Part shown: positions 9,709-16,637 of the stretch, one piece after another | How positions within the stretch are numbered: position 1 is the stretch's first letter | Layout: each line of letters begins with the position of its first letter | NCBI GenBank assembly: GCA_016209795.1 | Contig: JACQVI010000127.1 | Location: 1 to 36,193, forward strand | Source: Ignavibacteriota bacterium | GTDB lineage: Bacteria > Bacteroidota > Ignavibacteria > UBA10030 > SZUA-254 | Reading direction: 5' to 3' | Length of the DNA stretch: 36,193 nt | Translations under genes and position numbers: made by a program | The notes under the pieces: model-generated | Seen by the model: only the letters and a program-made list of their open reading frames with translations | The model's database searches: none | What the model was told of the DNA's origin: nothing

Positions 9709-9901
9709 GTTGGTGTCCCGATCCCAACTTCGCCGGGATCGGGGCGAAACAGGGAATTCCGTGATCCCGCCTGCGGCGGGAAAGTCGGAAGCTGCCCCGC
9801 AACTGTGAATCCTACGATGTAGTTCTGACAAATGTCACTGTGACGCCCGAGGCGCCATGGGAAGACGTCAGAGAAGTGGATAAGCCAGGAGACCGACCAA
9901 C
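9709..9901 (+). promoter_or_regulatory. Cobalamin (adenosylcobalamin-type) riboswitch
   Basis: The conserved landmarks are in order: P1 strand GTTGGT (9709-9714) pairing with ACCAAC (9896-9901); a P2-type hairpin from CCCGATCCC/GGGATCGGG (9717-9735); the core GCGAAACAGGGAA (about 9734-9746); the strongly conserved GCTGCCCCGCAACTGTGAA (9791-9809); and the B12-box GCCAGGAGACC (9884-9894). A perfect CCCGCC/GGCGGG hairpin (9766-9780) fills a variable arm. The element lies in the 5' leader of a BtuB-like receptor and is followed by an intrinsic terminator, so it most likely stops transcription when cobalamin is bound. Confidence 0.95.
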
Positions 9902-9958
9902 GTTGTTACCTGTTGTAACCTTCGAGGGAAGGTATGGGTCGTAAAGATTTACTGATAG

Positions 9959-9997
9959 CCCAGCTTTTCCGCCGAAGGCGGAAAGGTTGGGTTTTTT
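9959..9997 (+). terminator. Intrinsic terminator of the riboswitch leader
   Basis: A 15-bp stem, 9959-9973 with 9977-9991 (two G-T wobbles), loop GAA, followed by six T (9992-9997). Placed 58 bases after the riboswitch, it is the expected expression platform; the alternative antiterminator pairing was not identified with certainty. Confidence 0.85.
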
Positions 9998-10071
9998 ATT
10001 TTCAATAAAAATTACTAACTGATGGTACACACTGTAGGTGTAAAGATAATCTGCTATCATGCGACTGTTGG

Positions 10072-10130
10072 AACTCATCCCCCTGCCCCCTTCTCTTTTA
10101 GAAGAGAATGGGGATCAAAGGGGTTGAGTT
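10072..10130 (+). repeat. 59-bp imperfect palindrome between riboswitch terminator and btuB-like gene
   Basis: Outer arms AACTCATCCCC (10072-10082) and GGGGTTGAGTT (10120-10130), 10 of 11 complementary; inner stem CCCCTTCTCTT/AAGAGAATGGGG (10087-10113) with a one-base bulge and loop TTAG. The look is that of a dispersed REP-like element; only one copy of this type is in the window. An ATG at 10108 lies inside it and is unlikely to be a start. Confidence 0.6.
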
Positions 10131-10185
10131 AGGATATGCATTTCACAAAGAAATTCATTTTAACAGCATAGAAAGGATCACCATT

Positions 10186-12369
10186 ATGCAGAATCGTACA
10201 GTAATGACTGCACTGCTTTTTTCATATATTTTTAGCTTGGTAGTTTTTGCAGGTGAGGACCAGAAAGACACGACGAAGATGTACCAACTTAAAGAGGTTG
10301 TCATCACTGCAACACGGAGTGATAAAAATCTTTCCGATGTTGGTAGGAGCGTTAGTCTCATCACAAAAGATCAATTGAGCAGTTCCATTTACCATAGTGT
10401 GGGGGAATTGCTCTCACACCAGGAGGGAATGTATATTGTTGGTGCCGGGCAAAATCCTGGTATGATCCAGAGTATTTTCACTCGTGGAGCTGCCAGTAAT
10501 CAGACAATGATGATGATTGACGAAGTTCGTATCACCGATCCCTCTGGTGTGAACAACGCGCTTGATCTATCAGAATTGTCGTTTGTTGGCTCTGATCGGA
10601 TTGAGATTGTCAGAGGCTCGCATAGCACGTTATATGGCTCATCCGCAATTGGTGGTGTAGTAAGCATCTTTACGCAGAAGAATAGAAAACCGGGATTCAA
10701 TACCGATGTCGAGTTGAGAACAGGAACATTCGGAAGCGGGACTTCAGCATTTTCGGAAAATGTGTTTTTGAATTATACCGATGTTAACGGCCTCTATATC
10801 AATGGAGAGATCAGCAACTCCAACATCAAAGGTCTTGATGCGACCGTAGATACGGTGACGAATCCTAATGTTTTCAAAAATCGTGATAAGGATGGCTTCG
10901 ACAAGAGGGATGTCATCGGAAAACTCGGCTTTAAGGACAACCGGTTCGATGTCTACGCTTCGTACAAACATACCAGAGATAAGACAGACATCGACAAGGG
11001 TGCTTACAGGGATGATGATAATTACACTCTCGATTTCAAGCGAAATTTATTCACCTATGGTGCAGCCTACAAAATTAGTAACGATGTGTATCTCAAATAT
11101 CTTGGCGGTTATTCGGACATGAAAAGAGTCGCCGTGGATGATTCTACTGTGATCGACAGGTTAGGAAGCACCGATCATACATATTTCGATGGCACGTGGA
11201 AAGGGAGCATATCGACAAATGAGATCCAGACAAATCTAAGGTTAAAAGGTTTCGAGGGTGTCTTCGGAGTAGGTTTATATCGGGAGACAATGACTTCAAA
11301 AACCTACTTTTATACCCGAAGCATCTTTGGTGTGTATGAGTCGAGAACAGATTTGGATACATTGGATTTGAATGCGACTACCAAGAATCTTTTCGCACAC
11401 ATCGATCTGAACGGAAGCTTAGTTGATGAATCATTCAGCAGATTTTCTCTTGCTCTCGGTACAAGATTGAACCATCACAGCACCTACGGTAACAATGTTA
11501 CGTATGAAATCAATCCTTCATTGAGAATCAGTGATAACGTATTGCTGTATGCTTCCCACTCAATCGGTTTCAATGCGCCATCGCTCTATCAAATCAATGC
11601 ACCCGATCAATACTATACTTCACCCATCGCGAGGGGGAATAAAAATCTCAAGCCGGAAAAATCTGTTTCATACGAAATCGGCTTCAAACAATCAATCAGC
11701 AGCAGTGCGAGCGTAGCTGTTGCTTATTTCAATGCCGAAGTTGAAGATGCTATCGAAAATGTTTACCTGTGGGATAAAAATATTGGCATCGATACCCTTG
11801 GCAGCGATTGGATGCGTGATGATTTCAGGGGAGATACGTATTTAAATGTTGGCAAGCAGACCACGAGCGGTGTTGAGTTTACACTGAATGCCAGAATAAG
11901 TGATAAGTTGTCTTTCTCAGGCAACTTCAGTTTGGTCAGCGGGAAGCTGACATACGATCCGTCGAACATAGACACTTCACAGACCGGTGGCAATCATGTG
12001 CAAGTGTACAGCAACGGAGCTTTCATCACGAAGGAAGTGGAAACGTTGGGCTTAGTGAGAAGACCTAACACCGCCAACCTCAGTTTGACCTACAAGCCTA
12101 TCGAGCAGCTTGCTCTGAGGATTGATGTACGATATGTAGGCTCCCGGAGCGATATTTACTATGAATCAAAACTTGGTCCTTACGGCGCTTTAGGGACAGT
12201 GCCTGTTGCTGACTATACTCTGTTAGATTTCTCCCAGAGATTTACTTTCAGCAGCCATTTTTCCATCGGTGCAAGAATAGAAAATGTTTTCAACACGAGG
12301 TACGCAGAGATAAACGGCTTTACCACACGGGGAAGGGGAGTCTATCTGAGCACAGGGATTTCATTGTGA
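10186..12369 (+). CDS. btuB: BtuB-like TonB-dependent receptor for cobalamin/corrinoids
   Basis: 727 residues from ATG 10186, chosen because AAAGGA lies 9-14 bases upstream and it begins a signal peptide (NRTVMTALLFSYIFSLVVFA-GED); the longer frame from 10108 starts inside a palindrome. The TonB box/plug begins LKEVVITATRSDKNLSDVGRSV, followed by the plug core FTRGAASNQTMMMIDEVRITDPSG and IEIVRGSHSTLYGSSAIGGVVSIFT. The barrel carries NKNLKPEKSVSYEIGFKQSI and ends with YAEINGFTTRGRGVYLSTGISL. Substrate assignment rests on the riboswitch in its leader and on B12-type genes downstream, not on ligand residues. It carries corrinoids across the outer membrane, driven by TonB. Its stop overlaps the next start by four bases (GTGA). 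Confidence 0.9.
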   Translation: MQNRTVMTALLFSYIFSLVVFAGEDQKDTTKMYQLKEVVITATRSDKNLSDVGRSVSLITKDQLSSSIYHSVGELLSHQEGMYIVGAGQNPGMIQSIFTRGAASNQTMMMIDEVRITDPSGVNNALDLSELSFVGSDRIEIVRGSHSTLYGSSAIGGVVSIFTQKNRKPGFNTDVELRTGTFGSGTSAFSENVFLNYTDVNGLYINGEISNSNIKGLDATVDTVTNPNVFKNRDKDGFDKRDVIGKLGFKDNRFDVYASYKHTRDKTDIDKGAYRDDDNYTLDFKRNLFTYGAAYKISNDVYLKYLGGYSDMKRVAVDDSTVIDRLGSTDHTYFDGTWKGSISTNEIQTNLRLKGFEGVFGVGLYRETMTSKTYFYTRSIFGVYESRTDLDTLDLNATTKNLFAHIDLNGSLVDESFSRFSLALGTRLNHHSTYGNNVTYEINPSLRISDNVLLYASHSIGFNAPSLYQINAPDQYYTSPIARGNKNLKPEKSVSYEIGFKQSISSSASVAVAYFNAEVEDAIENVYLWDKNIGIDTLGSDWMRDDFRGDTYLNVGKQTTSGVEFTLNARISDKLSFSGNFSLVSGKLTYDPSNIDTSQTGGNHVQVYSNGAFITKEVETLGLVRRPNTANLSLTYKPIEQLALRIDVRYVGSRSDIYYESKLGPYGALGTVPVADYTLLDFSQRFTFSSHFSIGARIENVFNTRYAEINGFTTRGRGVYLSTGISL

Positions 12370-13058
12370 AATGCGCAGAAGGCATTCCTCTGGAAAAAGA
12401 GCGCGTCCTTGTTTCCTGGAGCGGTGGCAAAGATAGTGCCATGGCACTGTATGAGATTCACAACTCACAGCAATACACAATCACTGCATTACTTACGACA
12501 GTAACTGAGGGATATGATCGCATCAGTATGCACGGTGTGCGTCGCACGTTGCTTGAACGCCAGGCAGAAGCGCTTGGTTTACCATTGAGGGAAGTTTTTA
12601 TATCGCAAGGCGCTTCTAATCAAGAGTATGAATCGAAAATGCGTGATGCTCTTACTGAATCTCAAAAGGAAAGCATTGCATCGGTAGTTTTTGGAGACAT
12701 TTTCCTGGAGGATATTCGGCGATACCGTGAAAGGCTTTTGTCGGACATAGGCATGAAGGCAATTTTCCCGATTTGGAAAAAGAACACTACTCAGCTTGCC
12801 CGTGCGTTCATCGAGAATGGCTTTAAGGCGGTTGTCGTTTGCACTGACCCTAAGGTTCTTGATAAAACATTTGCGGGAAGAATCTACGATAAAAACTTTT
12901 TGCATGATCTTCCGCCGACCATTGATCCATGTGGCGAGAATGGTGAATTTCACTCGTTCGTTTTCGATGCACCGTTCTTCAAATCACGGATAGCTTGTAC
13001 GATTGGCGAAGTTGTGTTGAGAGATTCATTTTACTTTTGTGATCTGATGCCCGTCTGA
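12366..13058 (+). CDS. DUF71/COG2102 PP-loop ATPase (Dph6-like), B12-salvage subgroup candidate
   Basis: 230 residues. GTG 12366 is the start; it overlaps the btuB stop (GTGA), and no in-frame ATG precedes the P-loop. The PP-loop motif SGGKDS occupies residues 19-24 (VLVSWSGGKDSAMALYE). Later family motifs are GVRRTLLERQAEALGLPL, VVFGDIFLEDIRRYRERLLSDIGMKAIFPIW and the C-terminal IDPCGENGEFHSFVFDAPFF, the TIGR00290/Dph6 signature. The archaeal and eukaryotic relatives amidate diphthine; bacteria lack diphthamide. Published comparative genomics placed a bacterial DUF71 subgroup with B12 transport and salvage genes, and the position here between a riboswitch-controlled receptor and a BtuF-like gene fits that. 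The reaction is unknown; ATP-dependent amidation of a corrinoid precursor is the inference. Confidence 0.88.
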   Translation: MKCAEGIPLEKERVLVSWSGGKDSAMALYEIHNSQQYTITALLTTVTEGYDRISMHGVRRTLLERQAEALGLPLREVFISQGASNQEYESKMRDALTESQKESIASVVFGDIFLEDIRRYRERLLSDIGMKAIFPIWKKNTTQLARAFIENGFKAVVVCTDPKVLDKTFAGRIYDKNFLHDLPPTIDPCGENGEFHSFVFDAPFFKSRIACTIGEVVLRDSFYFCDLMPV

Positions 13059-13065
13059 AATTCGT

Positions 13066-13096
13066 TTGCTTGTGGTTGTCGTAACTGCTATCTTTT
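13066..13096 (+). promoter_or_regulatory. Likely internal promoter before the BtuF-like gene
   Basis: TTGCTT (13066-13071), 17-base spacer, TATCTTTT (13089-13096), starting just after the DUF71 stop and 21 bases before the next ATG. If active, the last two genes of the locus could be expressed without the riboswitch. Confidence 0.45.
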
Positions 13097-13117
13097 AAGC
13101 AAATCGTATGTAATGAT

Positions 13118-14116
13118 ATGAATGTAGACTCTAAGAAAAATTTGAGAATCTGCTCCTTATTGCCAAGCAGCACAGAAATCTTATTTGCCCTTGGTCTCGG
13201 CGATCAGGTTGTTGCCGTTACGCACGAATGCGATTATCCGCCTGAAGCTCTGACGAAGCCGAAAGTTACTCGTTCCGAGATATCGCCCGCTCTATCAAGT
13301 ATTGAAATTGATTTCCGAGTACGACAACAGCTTGAGAATATTGGAACGTTGTACCAGCTTGACGTCGAGCTGCTCGACAGTCTTTCACCGGACATCATTT
13401 TTACTCAACAGCTCTGTACGGTTTGTGCCGTGTCGTATGATAATGTTTTTCGTGTTGCCCAGAAGATCAAAAGCAAACCGAAGGTTGTTAATCTTGAGCC
13501 ACAATCGTTAGAGGGGATATTTCAGAACATCTTGGAAGTCGGTCGACTCACAGGAAGAATTTCTAAAGCAAACAATGTTGTGAATGAGCTTCAGGGAAGA
13601 GTTGAAAGAGTCAGAAAGCTTACACAAACGCTGGAACGGAAACGAGTTCTCTGCTTAGAATGGCTCGATCCTCCCTTTTGTGCCGGACATTGGATTCCTG
13701 AGCTAGTAGAACTTGCTGGTGGTTCTGATGCTCTTGGAAGAAAACACCAACCATCGAGCCAAGTTGCGTGGAATCAAATACTTTCGTATAATCCTGATGT
13801 CATCGTTGTGATGTGCTGCGGATTTTCAATAGAAAGAACGCTACGGGAAATCTCAGTGCTTAAAAATCCCATGCTAGAAAGACTTTCAGCGGTCAAAAAT
13901 AATAATCTGTTTGTTGTGGATGGATCATCATATTTTAGTCGACCGGGTCCACGGATTGTTGATAGTCTGGAAATACTTACAACAATTTTTCATCTTAACG
14001 AGTTGACCTACGGTCTCGTAGAGAGTTGTCAACCTAAACTTTTTCCAATCGAGTATCCTCAGAATATTGTTCAACAAGTGTATTTGACTGAAACAGGACA
14101 TTTCACTAACATATAA
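13118..14116 (+). CDS. BtuF-like cobalamin-binding protein lacking a signal peptide
   Basis: 332 residues from ATG 13118. The fold is the two-lobed periplasmic-binding type (COG0614, cobalamin-binding branch): RICSLLPSSTEILFALGLGDQVVAVTHECDYP at the N-terminus, DIIFTQQLCTVCAVSYD near residues 90-107, CLEWLDPPFCAGHWIPELVELAGG (about 179-200) and FVVDGSSYFSRPGPRIVDSLEIL near the C-terminus. Classical BtuF delivers B12 to BtuCD in the periplasm, but this protein begins MNVDSKKNLRICSLLP with no hydrophobic leader, so it would stay in the cytoplasm as written. No start further upstream adds a leader. It is ten bases upstream of a small membrane-protein gene. Role inferred: corrinoid binding or trafficking. 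Confidence 0.85.
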   Translation: MNVDSKKNLRICSLLPSSTEILFALGLGDQVVAVTHECDYPPEALTKPKVTRSEISPALSSIEIDFRVRQQLENIGTLYQLDVELLDSLSPDIIFTQQLCTVCAVSYDNVFRVAQKIKSKPKVVNLEPQSLEGIFQNILEVGRLTGRISKANNVVNELQGRVERVRKLTQTLERKRVLCLEWLDPPFCAGHWIPELVELAGGSDALGRKHQPSSQVAWNQILSYNPDVIVVMCCGFSIERTLREISVLKNPMLERLSAVKNNNLFVVDGSSYFSRPGPRIVDSLEILTTIFHLNELTYGLVESCQPKLFPIEYPQNIVQQVYLTETGHFTNI

Positions 14117-14126
14117 GGAAGTTACT

Positions 14127-14651
14127 ATGGCTCGATACCTTTTTACTATCACACTGATTGCCTTAGCGGTTCTCTCTCGCTTGATACCGCATCCACCGAA
14201 TTTCGCTCCAATAACAGCTCTCGCGCTGTTCAGCGGCGTCTATCTTGACAAGAAGTATACATTCATCGTTCCTCTCGTAGCGATGCTCATTAGCGACTAT
14301 TTCCTTGGATTCTATACGGGGATGGCGTGGGTGTATGCGAGCTTCATTGCCATAGGCTTTATTGGACTCTGGCTGCGGAATCATCGAGGAATCGGACAGA
14401 CAATTGGCGCTACGCTTGTAGGGTCTATCCTGTTCTTCGTCGTAACAAATTTTGGCGTGTGGGTCTCATCGAAGGTTGCATATCCGCATACGGTGGATGG
14501 ATTGATCGCATGTTATGTTGCTGCAATCCCATTCTTCCGAAATACATTGCTTGGAGATTTCTTCTATGTGGCAGCCTTGTTTGGTGCGTATGAGCTGGGA
14601 AAGCGATACATACCAGCGTTGAAAATCCAGCCAACGGGTACAGAAGTTTGA
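14127..14651 (+). CDS. DUF6580-like small integral membrane protein, possible transport component
   Basis: 174 residues with about five transmembrane segments: an N-terminal one (LFTITLIALAVLSRLIPHPP), then PITALALFSGVYL, FIVPLVAMLISDYFLGF, WVYASFIAIGFIGLWL, IGATLVGSILFFVVTNFGVWV and a last one near LLGDFFYVAALFGAYELG. The motif RLIPHPPNFAPITALALFSG with a following SDYFLGF resembles the DUF6580 family, whose members recall substrate-binding S components of energy-coupling transporters. ATG 14127 follows the BtuF-like stop by ten bases with AAGGA upstream. No ABC permease or ATPase is in the locus, so this protein is the only local candidate for corrinoid passage through the inner membrane; that is inference. 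Confidence 0.7.
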   Translation: MARYLFTITLIALAVLSRLIPHPPNFAPITALALFSGVYLDKKYTFIVPLVAMLISDYFLGFYTGMAWVYASFIAIGFIGLWLRNHRGIGQTIGATLVGSILFFVVTNFGVWVSSKVAYPHTVDGLIACYVAAIPFFRNTLLGDFFYVAALFGAYELGKRYIPALKIQPTGTEV

Positions 14652-14660
14652 ATGAACCTG

Positions 14661-14692
14661 AAGCCGTCTTGAGAAATTGAGACGGCTTTGTT
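14661..14692 (+). terminator. Possible terminator after the B12 locus
   Basis: Hairpin AAGCCGTCT (14661-14669) with AGACGGCTT (14680-14688), a perfect 9-bp stem with ten-base loop, followed by only a weak T-rich tail (TGTTGT). It separates the B12 genes from carA. Confidence 0.5.
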
Positions 14693-14714
14693 GTATGAGT
14701 GATAAGTATTGATA

Positions 14715-15869
14715 ATGAAAGCGAAGCTTGTTTTAGAAAATGGTGTAATATTTTCCGGAGAATCCTTCGGGACTGAAGGAGAAGTGACCGGCGAAGTCGT
14801 GTTCAACACGAGCATCACCGGTTACCAGGAAATCCTCACCGATCCGTCATACTGCGGTCAGATTGTTACCATGACCTATCCTCTCATCGGCAATTACGGC
14901 GTGAACCCTGACGACATCGAAAGCTGCTGCCCCCAGGTTTCCGGTTTCATCGTGAAAGAATATTTTGAATACCACAGCAACTTCCGAGCAAAGGAAAGTC
15001 TCGGCTCGTGGCTCAAAAAGCACAAGATCATGGCGATCCAGGGAATCGATACGAGGATGCTCACGAAGATCATCCGCGATGTGGGGGCGATGCGGGCGAT
15101 TATTTCCACAATCGATTTTGACGACAAAAGTTTACTGAACAAAGTTTTACACTCTCCTCGGATGACAGGATTGGATTTGACAAGAAACGTGACATGTTCA
15201 GAGCCTTACGAGTGGGATCAGGTTGATAGGACGCCCTTTGCACTTCACCCGAATAGTGTGAATCATCAGAACGATGGAGGGCGGTTTCATGTTATCGTCT
15301 ATGACTATGGCGTGAAGCGAAACATCTTACGACGATTAACGAGTTACGGTTGCAAACTTACGGTCGTTCCATCCGACTTTACTGCCGATCAGACGTTGGC
15401 ATTGAATCCTGACGGAATTTTTCTCTCGAATGGTCCGGGCGATCCAGCCGCAGTTACCTATGCAATTGAAACGATCAAACGATTGATTGGGACAAAACCG
15501 ATTTTTGGGATTTGCCTTGGGCACCAGTTGCTGGCACTTGCGTTGGGAGGAAGAACATTCAAACTAAAATTCGGTCATCGCGGAGCGAATCATCCTGTGA
15601 AGAATCTGCTGACCAACGAAATTGAGATCACCACGCAAAACCACGGGTTTGCCGTCGATCCGGAGTCATTCGATCCTTCTCACATTGAAATTACTCATGT
15701 GAATTTGAACGATGGGACAAACGAAGGCTTCCGCCATCGTGAGTTACCCATCTTTTGTGTGCAATACCATCCTGAAGCCTCTCCCGGTCCGCACGATAGC
15801 GATTATTTGTTCCGACAGTTTGTAGAGTTGATGAAGGAATACTCCGCTGTCGAGTCTCATCAGAAATGA
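14715..15869 (+). CDS. carA: Carbamoyl-phosphate synthase, small (glutaminase) subunit
   Basis: 384 residues from ATG 14715; a TTG two codons earlier (14709) is less likely. The N-terminal CarA domain reads [54 protein letters not shown]. The class I glutamine amidotransferase domain starts at [13 protein letters not shown]; the nucleophile is Cys267 in [15 protein letters not shown] and the other triad members are His352 and Glu354 in [17 protein letters not shown]. It releases ammonia from glutamine for carbamoyl phosphate, used in pyrimidine and arginine synthesis, in complex with CarB. carB is not next to it: the following gene is on the opposite strand and ends 13 bases away. Confidence 0.97.
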   Translation: MKAKLVLENGVIFSGESFGTEGEVTGEVVFNTSITGYQEILTDPSYCGQIVTMTYPLIGNYGVNPDDIESCCPQVSGFIVKEYFEYHSNFRAKESLGSWLKKHKIMAIQGIDTRMLTKIIRDVGAMRAIISTIDFDDKSLLNKVLHSPRMTGLDLTRNVTCSEPYEWDQVDRTPFALHPNSVNHQNDGGRFHVIVYDYGVKRNILRRLTSYGCKLTVVPSDFTADQTLALNPDGIFLSNGPGDPAAVTYAIETIKRLIGTKPIFGICLGHQLLALALGGRTFKLKFGHRGANHPVKNLLTNEIEITTQNHGFAVDPESFDPSHIEITHVNLNDGTNEGFRHRELPIFCVQYHPEASPGPHDSDYLFRQFVELMKEYSAVESHQK

Positions 15870-15881
15870 TTAGAGCGCAGA

Positions 15882-16307
15882 TCATATTTTCATCTCCCGT
15901 ATTGTTTTCAGATCTTCATCGGTAACAAAGACCCTGATCTTGGCGCCGGGGTAGAGTTCCTTGGGGACGGTACTCACTGCTACCATCAAACGCTCCAAGA
16001 ATCTATCGTCTTGTTGCATTCCTCGAAGGATGATATACCGTAACTCGAAGACTCTCTCTACTCTATCCAACTGGAGAATAATATGCTTGTCTGTAGGTAA
16101 GCCTCGTTTGACGAGGTGGTTGCCAAAATTTTCAGCTTCTACTGCGCTGATGACCGGTGTGTAAAAGAATTCTACGTTTCCAAGTCTGATTCTTCTTCCG
16201 TAGTGTGCACATCCAATGAGGAGAAGCACAAAAAGGAGAAACAGGACAAGTGACCTCCAATTGTGAATAGACCAGTACTTGGTAAAGAATGTCTTCACAA
16301 GGTTCAT
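15882..16307 (-). CDS. Small predicted lipoprotein, unknown function
   Basis: 141 residues from ATG 16307; a longer frame begins at a TTG at 16364 but adds only a basic stretch. The N-terminus has basic residues and then RSLVLFLLFVLLLIGC, a typical lipoprotein signal whose LIGC is a good lipobox, so the mature protein would begin with a lipidated Cys and CAHYGRR. The rest is one small mixed alpha/beta domain (VERVFELRYIILRGMQQDDRFLERLMVAVSTVPKELYPGAKIRVFVTDEDLKTIREMKI) that I do not recognise. No Shine-Dalgarno is visible. It ends convergent with carA and stands alone. Confidence 0.65.
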   Translation of the reverse strand: MNLVKTFFTKYWSIHNWRSLVLFLLFVLLLIGCAHYGRRIRLGNVEFFYTPVISAVEAENFGNHLVKRGLPTDKHIILQLDRVERVFELRYIILRGMQQDDRFLERLMVAVSTVPKELYPGAKIRVFVTDEDLKTIREMKI

Positions 16308-16637
16308 TTTATATTTAGGAGCATACTTTTTTACTCGGTGGGAAGTATAAGAAAATTGTTTCAATTTTCATAACTCCAGCGGGAACGTGCAGTAGCCAAC
16401 GAATTGAGTGAAACGGAATGGTTGCGTATGGAACGAACTTTTTAAGTTCTCCAACAGCCTTTCCTACGTTATATAAAATGCATGACTGTTTGGGATGTCA
16501 GTCACATCCTCGTCCTCGATCAGGGATATCTCTCGGTCTGTTGTATGCGACCATTGACGTATGTCTGCGCACCATAGTGCTTAGGCACATAGCTGTGGAC
16601 CATTACAGCCCAGAAAAAAATTTTAGCATAGAATCGA
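16308..16637. other. Intergenic region, 330 bases, no gene seen
   Basis: Lies 3' of the kinase gene and 5' of the lipoprotein gene, both minus strand. It holds a small perfect hairpin GAACTT-TTT-AAGTTC (16435-16449) without a T tract on the useful strand, and a short open frame on the plus strand without a ribosome site. I see no recognisable gene or RNA. Confidence 0.5.

Noticed and set aside
10108-10185. Longer start (ATG 10108) for the BtuB-like receptor
   Set aside because: The ATG lies inside a palindrome, has no ribosome site, and would put a polar stretch before the signal peptide that begins at 10186.
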